64,000 nucleotides of DNA from Aporrectodea caliginosa (taxonomy: Eukaryota > Annelida > Clitellata > Crassiclitellata > Lumbricidae): contig JACEVL010000004.1 in assembly GCA_020284085.1 (NCBI GenBank), forward strand, positions 1,363,807 to 1,427,806. The letters are read 5' to 3'. Both the position numbers and the translations under genes were made by a program. Under the pieces are notes generated by a model that was not told the origin of the DNA, ran no database searches, and saw nothing but the letters and a program-made list of their open reading frames with translations. Positions 22,801 through 32,869 of this stretch are shown in pieces; position 1 is the first letter of the stretch; every line of letters starts with the position of its first letter.

Positions 22801-24570
22801 ACGGGTTTACCGCGCTGTACCTCCTTGGTCGCAGTCTTGTTCCATCGGTCGAATTCGACGATAAGATCGTATCATTTCGAGCGTCGAGGTATCCACAAAG
22901 GGCCTCACGAAAAGGCGACGTAACCTACGAAAACATGATCTCTCAGTAATCAGGCAAAACGCAGCCAACATTCGCAAACTGTATCAAAAATGGCAATTCT
23001 GCGATCAGATCCAACCATAAGATTTAAGATATAGACAGACAATGACGATGACGTCATCAATACTCAGGCGGGTGGAAACAGGAAACGTCATCGTTCGAAA
23101 CCTTGAAAATCACTTTTAATTAAATGAAATACGTTATGTTTTAGACATGATAATAATAGTATTAAAAATAACAATTATTATACCCTAAAGTTTTCGGTTT
23201 GGAATTCTGATACAGTAGCAATAATAAAATAAATATTGATTAGGCGGATTAAGTGCTATGTATAATACGTATAGAATGTAGGTGTACGGTTATATATATA
23301 TGCACCATTGCACATCTGTTTGAGCATGTTTCATTATACATACTTCAAATAATCGACGAATAGTCCATTATAAGCAGATCACTAATTATGCATTATAATT
23401 ATATTGGTCCAGGCCTACACATTAATATAATTATATATATATATATATATGTGTGTATGCATATATATATGTATATATGTATATGTTGGACCTCGCAAAG
23501 AAACGGATCGACCTTGTTGTATGGAACCGATCCATCCGGAAACAGAACCTCGTCTTCCTTGAACCGGTTCTTTTAAAAAGACAATCGCCCAACGAGATAT
23601 AAATCGTCGGTTGTAGAAGGCAAGGGTCCATCGAGGGCGAACAGGATTGGTCTACTATTCTATCATCTAGTAGCAGGATTGTTATTAGAACGAATAATAT
23701 ACTGATGGAAGAATAGTAGGTCCCTAGTGTTTCGAATGCAGGCGATGTCGCTGCTAGAGCAACAAATGTTGCTTTTTCAATTGTATTGTTCTGTTATTTG
23801 TGACATGTTAGAAATAGGTTTTGTTTAAGTTTCGTTTTCTGAGCCTAACATGTATTGCTTCACGTCAGTTAGCGTGATGCCTCCTTATGGTGCGCGATCG
23901 TCTAGCACTCTAGCAATTGACGTGCTGTGCGGTTCAATTCCCTGCCAAGACAGACAATAAATATTGTTCAGCAGATTTATGTTCCCCCCTTCGTCCCCTA
24001 ACCAACGTCGACACTGTATCATTTTTTTATAGTATTAATATTTCCAAAAATGTTGCGTATGCTTAGGCCTCGGGGTCATATAACAAAACTTGTGAGAGCA
24101 TCAGCGCCTTTCGTTCCATGGCGCCCGGGCCCTACACCTACCTAGGCCCTCATATTCTGAGGCTAAGAAAATGAATTCACTTCTCTTCATATCCATAGCT
24201 TAGGCCTACTTTGCTTCTGCTCTGCTTCTTCTCCTTAAAAGAACCAAACTGTTGATAGCAGCATTGTATATGTTTAGCCCTCTAAGGGACAAGATTTTTT
24301 TGGTCTGCAAAATGTTCAAAACTAACATAAATACATTGTCTAGGGTTCTCCTGTCAACATAATGTAGTTTATTTTATACTTAGTAGAACACATTTGCATG
24401 ATGGCCACTTTTATTTTATGGGACAGATATGTCCCATTGTCCGTTAGGCAGTAAAAGTACATTTTTGTGCTATGTTGGATTATGTTGATTAAATGTCAGA
24501 ATATGATCATGTACCACGTAGCAACGAATTTAATTGAACAGATATGATAGGTAGATAGTTAGTTAGTATG
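22801..24570. other. No supported gene
   Basis: It contains a TA-rich stretch at 23425-23490. A 38-codon plus frame at 23490-23600 (DLAKKRIDLVVW...) only vaguely recalls LINE endonuclease tails. A possible pol III box B GGTTCAATTCC lies at 23931 without a convincing tRNA fold. Otherwise nothing is identified. Confidence 0.35.
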
Positions 24571-24574
24571 GAAC

Positions 24575-24965
24575 TTGGTGAAACAGTTCCGGTCACTTTG
24601 CAAACAATACAGGTGGCACACCGTTATCTTTGCGCCTCTTGTGACTAAGCTTGCATCTCTTCCATTGGAACAAGATGTGAGGCAAATGATTATGTATCAA
24701 CACTGGAGAAGCCTTTCTCTTGATGGCTCCAGTCGGAAAAGCATTACTCCTGGAAGTACAAGTACCTATGAGGCCAAGAACCACCTGCTGTCTGAACTCT
24801 AAATGTGTTTTTGGTGTCTGTTGGGAGACTTGTTCAAGTAGCCATTCACCACTGCTTTGTCCAGGCTATAAACGTCACTCTCAGATAATACTTCTATCGA
24901 CATCAAATTCTATTACATAATACGATTTCAGCTGGTCTTCCAGATCCACATAATTATTTGTTGTA
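24575..24965 (-). pseudogene. piggyBac-like transposase C-terminal remnant
   Basis: The minus strand, with frame changes, reads VDLEDQLKSYYVM, LDKAVVNGYL, LEFRQQVVLGLIG and then HLPHILFQ..KRCKLSHKRR. This order matches the end of piggyBac transposases (DxxDQ...YY, AVVNAY, LIG, then a Cys-rich tail). The cysteines are partly lost. Flanking DNA to the left holds GGGACAGATATGTCCCATTG. Confidence 0.5.
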
Positions 24966-25164
24966 TTCTTTCACCCATGATGGAACGTTGATAACAACCT
25001 TCACAGCGGAACCTTCTGACGTCTATCTATAGGTTCTGTACCAGCGGATGGTTCCGTATTGGATATGAGATGGACAGCCTTTATGTCCATCCACATGAAA
25101 AAGTTAAACTGCTTGTCCGTTGTTTGGAGGGACTGAATGTCTCCTCTTGTTTGCTTGCAGGCCC

Positions 25165-25345
25165 TAGGCATATTTGTATGTATGTATATTTGTATGGATG
25201 TACGTATGCATGTATTTATGTATGTATGTGTGTATGTATGTCTGTATGTACATATGTATGTAGGTATGTATGTGTATATGTATGTGTATATATATGCGTG
25301 TACATATGTTTCTATATATGCATGTATGTATGCATGTATATATCG
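25165..25345. repeat. (TATG)n-type microsatellite
   Basis: Degenerate GTATGTATGT repeats followed by a short SINE tail (GAGGCGCTATATAAATTGAT) and ACAAT repeats up to 25428. Confidence 0.92.
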
Positions 25346-25428
25346 CACTGCAGGAGTGCCTCTGATTGCTGTGAACTGCGAGAGGCGCTATATAAATTGA
25401 TAGATACAATACAATACAATACAATGAC

Positions 25429-26090
25429 ATTGTATGTACATAATTATGTTTGTCATTTTCGTTCAATCGTTGATAATAACGCTTCTCCATGACAGCAGAG
25501 TAAGGTCAACGTCAAGGCCCTGACAGCCACAGGATGTTCTTAGGCGCAGAATACTAAACATAAGCTCCGCAGATACCCTACCTGTGGTGGTGCCACTCAC
25601 AAGTTTGAGGCAGTAGCGGAGTTTAATTCATCAGAATGAAGGAGGGCGACGCTGGTAATCGGTGTTTAGCGCACAATTGTTCAGAGCCATCGAACAAAAG
25701 AAAAGAAAAGAGGAAGAGGAGGAGAAGGAGGTGCAGGAGGAGGAGGAGGAGGAGGAGAAGGGGGAGATGGACGAGGGAAACTGTTGTCGAAGCGGCCTAG
25801 ATCAACAAACGGTGGCAACCAAACATCCAAAGAGAAGACACAACTCTCCGAAGCTCTGACTTCGATCGCCCTAGCCGGCGGTGGATGTAGTAAAGAGAAA
25901 ACGAACGTTGTAGGGAGACTCCCTGTGACTAACAGTTGGACGTGAATGGGAGCACAAAGTAAGTATAATGACACTGTAGGATGAAGAGATGAGTCTAACA
26001 GCAGCTTATAGTACCAAGGGACGTTGACGTCGACAGAAATTATTCTAAACAGTTCTAACAAATGCAGATCATTGTTTGGTTAGTTTTGAT
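25429..26090. other. No supported gene; purine-rich GAGGAG tract
   Basis: A GAG/AGGAGG tract spans 25700-25775. The long minus frame opposite it is proline-rich low complexity. Nothing else is recognised. Confidence 0.4.
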
Positions 26091-26094
26091 AGTA

Positions 26095-26245
26095 GTAGTT
26101 TCAGTTTAACGACGCTGTGTCATGGCAAATATAATTAGAGTCGCCCTCCTCCTTTATCCAGGCTTGGGACTGGCACTGCCTGGCACGAAGGCACGGAGTG
26201 CAGTGGCGGAGTTTAATTATGCACACTGTCAGCATATCCATGGAG
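26095..26245. repeat. Dispersed repeat, TTTAACGACGCTGT family
   Basis: Copies sharing TTTAACGACGCTGTGTCATG, CCTCCTTTATCCAGGCTTGG and GACTGGCACTGCC lie here and, diverged or partial, at 27638-27735, 28015-28150 and (inverted) 26960-27002 and 25590-25650. Probably a SINE or short DNA element; type unknown. Confidence 0.6.
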
Positions 26246-26329
26246 GCATGGAGATTAGAAATCACCCGTATGGACTTTATTATACGGGTCCCATATGGAA
26301 ATATATGGATCCTGTGTGGGCTCCATGAG

Positions 26330-27000
26330 TATCTCGCGTGCTAAATATAGCATCAGTTGGTTTGATTCATTTTTTTTAGTGTATTTAAGTGTCGTCGCTA
26401 TAGTTTGAAAATCGAGATTCAGGAAAAGTTAGCTAGTATTTGAATTGAAATGACTTATATACCAGGAAAATAAGCAATCTAAAGGTGTTCAATTTATTCA
26501 TAACTTTGGAATATTGAAATTGATGACTCTCTGCTTCACATACGAAACTATTCATTAACTTATTGATCTTAATTGATTGTTGGTTTTATTGAACAATATC
26601 AAATGATTGTAACTTCATTGTAATCGCAATTATAAGCATTTTATCCCAACAGCACTAGTCGCTAACTCCTTTTATTATCAGTCTCTCCTTAGATCCGCTG
26701 GATGAGGCTCTATATAAGTCTGTGGTTACAGTCACAATTACCGTGGGACAAGGCAGCCAATTGGTATGAACGCAATCTTACATGTAAGTCACCTTCAAAA
26801 CATTGTCAACCAATGCTATATAGGCACAGAGGATATGTCTGACGATTGGTTCGAGCGTTATCTTTAAACACCTTTTAAAGGTTGTCAACCGATGCTATAA
26901 TAGTCATATTATAATAATAATTGGCGATTTAAATGCCTACACTGCTCGCACTTAGACAGTGCCAATCCCAAGTCTGAAGAAAGGTAAAGGGCAACGCTAA
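26330..27000. other. No gene recognised
   Basis: AT-rich sequence with a short direct repeat (ACCGATGCTATA and ACCAATGCTATA near 26810 and 26890). No coding evidence. Confidence 0.4.
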
Positions 27001-27010
27001 TCATCTTTGA

Positions 27011-27369
27011 TGGGGGGTGGCCAACCTTATGACTTACGGGCCACTTTATTGTTGGTAAGCACGCGGCGGGCGGGCCGCTAATTGTTTTGTCCTCACAGCC
27101 TCGAAAGAAATACAAATATGTAGGCCTATTTCATATTTTTTTAAAGAAGTATAAAAACAGGTACAACTATACTAGGTCACTAGAACTTACAACAGTAAAT
27201 TTTAAGTGTTTTAGATATCATTGTCATGCAGTATTGCAGTAGTAGGCCCAGTATAGAGCTAATTAGACGTAAAATAAGACAAAAAATATTTACAGAGGGG
27301 TTGTGCAGGCAACCTATCAACAGTCCGCGAGACGCATGTGGCCCGCAGGCAGCTGGTTGGCCATCCTTG
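27011..27369. mobile_element. Non-autonomous hAT element (GGTGGCCAACC ends)
   Basis: Left end TGGGGGGTGGCCAACC and right end GGTTGGCCATCCTTG are inverted, flanked by ATCTTTGA (27003-27010) and ATCTTTGT (27370-27377). Subterminal GGGCCACTTTATTG / CATGTGGCCCGC words are typical of hAT elements of this kind. Confidence 0.8.
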
Positions 27370-27379
27370 ATCTTTGTTA

Positions 27380-28240
27380 TGACAAAGCTTCGCTAAACAA
27401 CAATTAACCAATAGCCATATCCTAAAAACTGTATCGCCATATCCTAGATCAGCCACTACTCCTACTCTAATCTGCTCTGTTATCACAGTGTCGTTAAAGG
27501 AGTTTTTGTATTTTTGTATTTCTGTTCTAGTCTTTGCTAAGTTTGCTTAGTTTCTCTGTTCTGCTTTGTGCGAAATAAAGTATAAAGTTAAACAAGTAAC
27601 CAGCCATCGCCATATTCTAACTCCGCCATTACCCTAACTGTTTAACGACGCTGTCATAACAAAATAATATGATTGGCGTTGGTTTCGTCAGAGATTTGAT
27701 TCCTACAAACTGCTTCTTAGACTATAATAGCTTGAACTGTTTTTATCTGATGATTTGAAAACAATTAAACAAACTAGTGTTGGATAGAAGCCATTTAGAG
27801 GAAGCTTAACAAGCCATAATTTTAGCGTTATTTTCACGTTTAACTGCAAAGTACGGTGTGAATGCCTCTGAAATCTATCTTATCTAATCCTACCAGATAT
27901 TGTTTTAATTTTTGCCCCAAAACGTCATGAGCCAAAAATATCAAAAATAAAATTAATCTAGGAGCTGTTGGGGTGTTATTAGTATCATAATGCGCTTTAT
28001 CAGAGATTGGTTGCTGTTTAACGACACCAAATCATAACGAAGATTATTAGCGACGGCCTCTTCCTTTATCCAGTCGTTTGACTGGCACTACCACAGGTAG
28101 AGCAGAGGCGTTGTTTTTGTCAGAGATTTGAATCCTAATAACTACATTATTATGGCTTCAACCGCTCTTATAATTTGAGATTGAGCGCAAATTTAAACTA
28201 TATAATTTTCGGAGAAAGCGATCTAAAGGTGTCTAAACAT
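27380..28240. other. No gene recognised; dispersed repeats
   Basis: It holds two diverged copies of the TTTAACGACGC family and otherwise AT-rich unique DNA. Confidence 0.4.
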
Positions 28241-29482
28241 GTAATGTAATGTAATGTAATGTAATGTAATTAGCAACTTCTATTGCGCCGGTGTCTAATG
28301 CACAAGGCATCAACCGATGGCGCATCAAAACAATCCGTAATCAGGTCAACATCCAGAAGATCAGTCCGTAAGAGACAGAGAGGCAGCCTAAGGTGGATAA
28401 GCAATTTGAAAGAGGTAAGTTTTCAGCCGAGAACGAAACGACACAAGCGACTGAGCACAGCGCACAGATACAGGAAGAGAGTTCCAAAAGGCAGGCCCAG
28501 CAACCGAAAAAGCTCGTTCACCGAGAACAGTTCTTGATTTAGGTATGACCAGACAAAGACAATCAAGATGACCTCAATGAATAATGATAAGTCAGAGGAA
28601 TAAGAACAGATTTTAAATATTGTGGTTGGCTAGAGTTCAAAGTTTTATAAACTATGAGCCCCAGTTTGAAACGAATTCTTTCATGAACAGGAAGCCAATG
28701 CAGAGATTTAAGCAGAGGGGTTATATGTTCATATTTGGATGTATTAGTTATGGCTCTAGCCAAAGAGTTCTGAACCCTCTGCAGCTTCAGTATGTTTGAT
28801 TTATTGATACCAGTGAGAAGTGAGTTACAATAGTCTAGGCGACTGGAAACCAATGCATTTGCCAGAGATATTCTTGCAGACATGGGCACATAACGCCTAA
28901 TTCTGCGTATATCACGAATGAACATATAGGATGACTTGCAAATACTGTTTACATGGCCAGTGAGAGACATGGTAGAATTAAAGACAACGCCTAAGTTGCG
29001 TGCAGCATCGGCCAGCTCAACAATTGAGTCACCCAGTTTCAATGACTTAAGCCCATCAAATTTCTTAAGTTGCTGTGGAGTGCCAAGTAACAGAAATTCA
29101 GTCTTTGATGGGTTAAGAAGGAGTTTATTGGATGCCATCCAGGACTGCACTTCATCAAAGACAGCAGACAACAGCTGTACAGATGAGTCACATGACAGAC
29201 TGTCAAATGAAATGTAAATTTGAGTGTCATCAGCATAGAAATGGTATTTCAGCATATGATTATCAAGCAATGCTCCTAATGGTGTGGTGTATAATGTAAA
29301 CAAAAGAGGGCCAAGCACTGATCCCTGTGGTACACCGCAAGTCAACAAAGCATCGGATGAATAATTACCATTTAAATACACTGATTGAGTGCGTGGACTA
29401 AGATAAGTACTAAACCAATCTAGTGCAGGGCCAGAGATCCCAAACCAGTTCTCGAGACGATGAAGAAGAATAGAATGATCCA
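28241..29482 (-). pseudogene. LINE (CR1/L2-like) reverse transcriptase, 5'-truncated
   Basis: The minus strand reads VDHSILLHRLENWFG, CGVPQGSVLGPLLFTLY, YHFYADDTQIYIS (YADD at 29226-29237), WMASNKLLLNPSKTEF, LGVVFNSTMS, RLDYCNSLLTGI and LHWLPVHERI. A further frame ends the ORF with RTVLGERAFSVAGPAFWNSL near 28440-28530. The 3' end closes in TACAT repeats (28241-28270). The 5' side is cut at 29482 by a hAT-like terminus. Non-LTR elements move by target-primed reverse transcription; this copy is incomplete but its RT core is nearly open. Confidence 0.9.
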
Positions 29483-29593
29483 CAGGGGTGCGCAACCTGC
29501 GGCGTACGGCCGCATGCGGCCGTAAGAGGGAGAATTGGCGGCCGTGGACGTAAGGTCCAATTGTATTGTATTGGCGGCCGTGTGTATGGTATT
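29483..29593. mobile_element. hAT-like terminus (CAGGGGTGCGCAACCTGCGG)
   Basis: The sequence at the LINE break has the look of hAT ends, followed by CGGCCGCATGCGGCCG and repeated GGCGGCCGTG words. The opposite end was not found; it may have been removed when the MULE inserted. Confidence 0.45.
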
Positions 29594-29873
29594 CAGGGGC
29601 TTTCACCTCCGGACGTTTCACCTCCGGTCGATTCACCTCTAGGGGCTTTCACCTCCGGACGTTTCACCTCCGGTCGATTCACCTCTAGGGGCTTTCACCT
29701 CTAGGGGCTTTCACCTCTAGGGGCTTTCACCTCTAAATGTAAAATGAGAGTTGCCGAAGTGGTTTATTGTATTGTATTTTTCCACGTTGCGGACAACGAA
29801 ACATATGCAACAGACAAAATATTTGAATTTATTCAACTAATAATCGTGTCATAACGTAGACAAAGCGAGATAA

Positions 29874-29877
29874 TAAT
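29874..29877. other. Target-site duplication TAAT of the LTR element
   Basis: TAAT precedes the left LTR and is repeated at 38367-38370 after the right LTR. A 4-bp duplication is normal for several gypsy-type integrases. Confidence 0.75.
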
Positions 29878-30484
29878 TGTGGCGAAAAACGACCGATAAC
29901 GATCGCCGTCGTCGTCAGGGGGGCTCCGGAATCTTCAGTCACCAGGATAGCTCTTCGGAGTCTTCCCTGTTCTTCGTCCGTTCGCTGGACTCGGCCTTTC
30001 CCGTCGGGCAAAGGACTTAACGGTGCCACCGACGATGCCTAACACTAGGTTAACTAGGAAGACGGCAACGACACGGATCAACACAGCAGATTGTTTTATT
30101 AATGTCGAACAGCTTAAACACTACAACTCTGGCTTAACTCTCATTAACTGAACTTTAACTGACTTCGGAACCAACTCACACACTCGCTCTCCTTACACGC
30201 AACAGGCGTCTCTATATATAGGCACAGAGGACGACAAATTGTCCGTTACTAAGGCAAGAGGCTGGTTGCTAAGGCAAGCCAAAAAGGCCCGTTACTAAGG
30301 CAAGAGGCTGGTTGCTAAGGCAAGCCAAAAAGGCCCGTTACTAAGGCAAGAGGCTGGTTGCTAAGGCAAGCCAAAAAGGCCCGTTACTAAGGCAAGAGGC
30401 TGGTTGCTAAGGCAAGCCAAAAAGGCCCGTTACTAAGGCTGGGTGCTAAGGCAAATGTCCATGCGCCTTTCAAATAATGCTACA
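29878..30484 (-). repeat. 3' LTR (607 bp)
   Basis: On the minus strand it starts TGTAGCATTATTTGAAAGGC and ends CGCCACA. It contains a TATA box (30213-30220), AATAAA (30095-30100) and about four to five 46-bp direct repeats with GGCTGGTTGCTAAGGCAAGC (30240-30440). Confidence 0.96.
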
Positions 30485-30505
30485 ATACTCCTCCCACCAA
30501 GAAAA
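30485..30505 (-). promoter_or_regulatory. Polypurine tract
   Basis: The minus strand reads GGTGGGAGGAG just inside the 3' LTR, the expected plus-strand priming site of a retroelement. Confidence 0.65.
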
Positions 30506-30843
30506 GAGGGAATGTCCCCTATTCCGTAACTGATTAACAATTTGAAAGGGATATCCTACGCTAGATTCAATGTTCATAAAGCGAATAAAGTCATGATTAA
30601 TACTAAATCGAACACTACAGCCATTCCAGGCTTTAACTAACTAAAAAGTTCATCAGATTAGTCGGCCAAATCGGCCCCGCATAAACAACTAAGGTAATCG
30701 CCCTACAGACAAATTAACGGTAAGACCTAGTCTCACAACAGAAATGCAATCCCAGCTTTCAGGTTAACTAAAATTCTCGCCCGTTAGGCTTAACCAACAA
30801 TCCAATCGTTCAGTCATTGCAAAAACAAGACTCATAGCAATTA
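30506..30843. other. Non-coding 3' region of the LTR element
   Basis: Between the stop of the extra ORF and the polypurine tract. No further ORF or repeat is seen. Confidence 0.5.
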
Positions 30844-32049
30844 CTACTCACTAGCCTCCGAGCTAATGGACATGATTTCTTCCTCCGAAGATGAAGAGGA
30901 GGCTTCCGCCGAGGGGGAGGAGTCTTCGTCATTGTCCACAGAGGAACCGACGCCGTCCTCTCCTTCTTCCGAATTGGGTTGAATGTAGTCGTCATCGTTC
31001 AGATCATCGTCGCCGGGATCACCAACGCTAGGTTCCTCGGAGTCGGGATTTTCGGCGATGGAAACTGGGGAGGCACCATGTGTACTCCAGTCATCTTCAT
31101 CTGGTATGTCTGGTTCGGAGTCCGAACTAATCACCACGACGGGCGGAAAGGGCGCTAGCGCGTGGCTTTGACGTTCGTGTGCTAGGCGGCAATTTATGTA
31201 AACCTCCGTCGCCATCTTGACAGAGCAAGTAGGGAAGAGTCGTTTTGCGTCCTCCAAGAATTGTCCGTAGTCATACGGAGGGAACAGACGATTGGCCCAG
31301 GCGAGGACGGGGGCGAGGTCGGATAGGGTCGGAGCGTCGACCGGCAAGCGAGCTGGCGGAGGGGCCGGAGGCGAGGCCCGATCCGCCACCATCTGCGCTA
31401 GGTTCTCTTCCTCGTTCATCGGAGGGGCGGTCGAGTTTCTTTCGTCAGGCCGTCCTGGATCCTTTGCCATCACCAAGTTTAGCGGTCCGAACGGCAGCTC
31501 TTCTTCGGGGGGAGACGAAGGGCCAGGGAAGGTAGTAGGCGCCGCAGTTTCCGTAGCCAGCAAGAACCCGAAGATATCCTGCAGCTCACCGTCTCCAGCG
31601 GGTGAAGAAGGGAGAGGAAGCGCAGGCTGACTTCCTGGAGCCTCCACTGTCATCAGTTCTTCCAAGAACCGACATTGAGCCGCGCTTTCGTCAATAGAAG
31701 TCTGGTCTGGCGGTTCGAGCGATCGTAGAGTCGAACCCCAGTTCACAACCACCTCTGGGAAGCAGTGGTCTTCCGCAGCGACCCTCGGTAGCGCGGACGA
31801 GACGGCGGAAGGCAGACAGGCTGGTGAAGGCCCTCTATTGTCATCACCTCCAGTAACTTCAGAATGGCCCAGGACGACTACCCTTCGAACTTGCTCGGCA
31901 CCCAGCTCAGGGTGTTTTTCCCGAAGGTGACGCCGATACGAACGTTTGGTGTCTATCCCCTGGAAAGACCTAGGGCAGAAGTCGCAGTTGCGGGTCATCA
32001 TCCGACCTGTCTGTTCAGCCATGTTCACACGTCGAATGCACTTTATCAT
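30844..32049 (-). CDS. Accessory ORF of the LTR element: C2H2 finger, SIM-like motif, acidic tail
   Basis: A 401-residue ORF in the position where env lies in retroviruses, in the same direction as gag-pol. Residues 22-46 form a C2H2-like finger (C22-x2-C25-x15-H41-x4-H46, CDFCPRSF...RRHLREKHP) with a longer loop than the usual 12. A proline-rich, weakly conserved-looking middle follows, with PFGPLNLVM and LAPVLAWANRLFPP. Near residue 300 is PVVVISSDSEPD, a classic SUMO-interaction-like motif (hydrophobic VVVIS next to acidic/serine). The C terminus is a long Asp/Glu/Ser tail ending in serine runs. There is no signal peptide or membrane segment, so it is not an envelope protein. An ATG at residue 10 is an alternative start. 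A role in chromatin targeting or antagonism of host silencing is inference only. Confidence 0.85.
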   Translation of the reverse strand: MIKCIRRVNMAEQTGRMMTRNCDFCPRSFQGIDTKRSYRRHLREKHPELGAEQVRRVVVLGHSEVTGGDDNRGPSPACLPSAVSSALPRVAAEDHCFPEVVVNWGSTLRSLEPPDQTSIDESAAQCRFLEELMTVEAPGSQPALPLPSSPAGDGELQDIFGFLLATETAAPTTFPGPSSPPEEELPFGPLNLVMAKDPGRPDERNSTAPPMNEEENLAQMVADRASPPAPPPARLPVDAPTLSDLAPVLAWANRLFPPYDYGQFLEDAKRLFPTCSVKMATEVYINCRLAHERQSHALAPFPPVVVISSDSEPDIPDEDDWSTHGASPVSIAENPDSEEPSVGDPGDDDLNDDDYIQPNSEEGEDGVGSSVDNDEDSSPSAEASSSSSEEEIMSISSEASE

Positions 32050-32869
32050 GTATCTGCTGGCTTATGTGAAGTTTCACGTTGCCATAGCTGCTCGTTATAT
32101 ATACGTCATCGTTCGCCCATCAGCCTGTATTGTCGTTGCCGTGGCAACCAATGAAGCTCAATAATGACGTGGCGGTCTCACACAAGCAAATGTTGCCTGG
32201 CCGTGTGGGGGAAAGTGTGCACAGGCAAATGTCCGTTTGACAATTGTACACACACACGCAAATTCTTGTCGACAAATGTACACACACACGCAAATTCTGG
32301 TCGACAATTGTACACACACAAGCAAATTCTTGTCGACAAATGTACACACACAAGCAAATGTCCGTCGACAATTGTACACACGCAAATTCTTGTCGACAAA
32401 TGTACACACACAAGCAAATGTCCGTCGACAATTGTACACACGCAAATTCTTGTCGACAAATGTACACACACAAGCAAATTCTTGTCGACAAATGTACACA
32501 CACAAGCAAACGCCCGTCGACAATTGTACACACGCAAATTCTTGTCGACAAATGTACACACACAAGCAAACGTCCGTCGCTAAGGCAAATCGCCGTTGCT
32601 AATACAAATGTCCGTTTGCACAAATGTCCGTCGACAATTGTACACACACACACGCAATTTCTGTCGACAATTGTACACACACACGCAAATTTCTGTCGAC
32701 AATTGTTTGCTTGCGGAGGAGGGAAGGGGGGGGAGGGGAGCGCAAGTGAACGACGAGGAGGGAGGGGAGAGAGGGACGCAGGCGAGCGTCGAGACGTCGA
32801 GGGGAGGGGAGGGGGAAACGCATCCCAAGTCATGGCCACGACAAGACCTCCCCGAACGACGGCGCCCAG
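32050..32869. repeat. Spacer of the LTR element with GTCGAC-cored tandem repeats
   Basis: From 32236 to 32705 about 14 units of 28-32 bp alternate between TTGTCGACAAATGTACACAC and CCGTCGACAATTGTACACAC types, each linked by AAGCAAAT or CGCAAATT. Each unit centres on the palindrome GTCGAC. The repeats keep frames open on both strands without encoding a credible protein. A G-rich tract follows at 32710-32820. The array sits between the gag-pol stop and the accessory ORF start. Confidence 0.93.

Noticed and set aside
23870..23960. tRNA gene
   Set aside because: A box B-like GGTTCAATTCC is present but no acceptor-stem pairing or proper box A; at best a tRNA-derived fragment.
25681..26061. Proline-rich frame of 126 codons
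   Set aside because: It is the complement of a GAGGAG purine tract with no conserved domain.
30844..32049. Envelope gene of an endogenous retrovirus
   Set aside because: Position fits, but there is no signal peptide, cleavage site, fusion peptide or membrane segment; a C2H2 finger and acidic tail are present instead.
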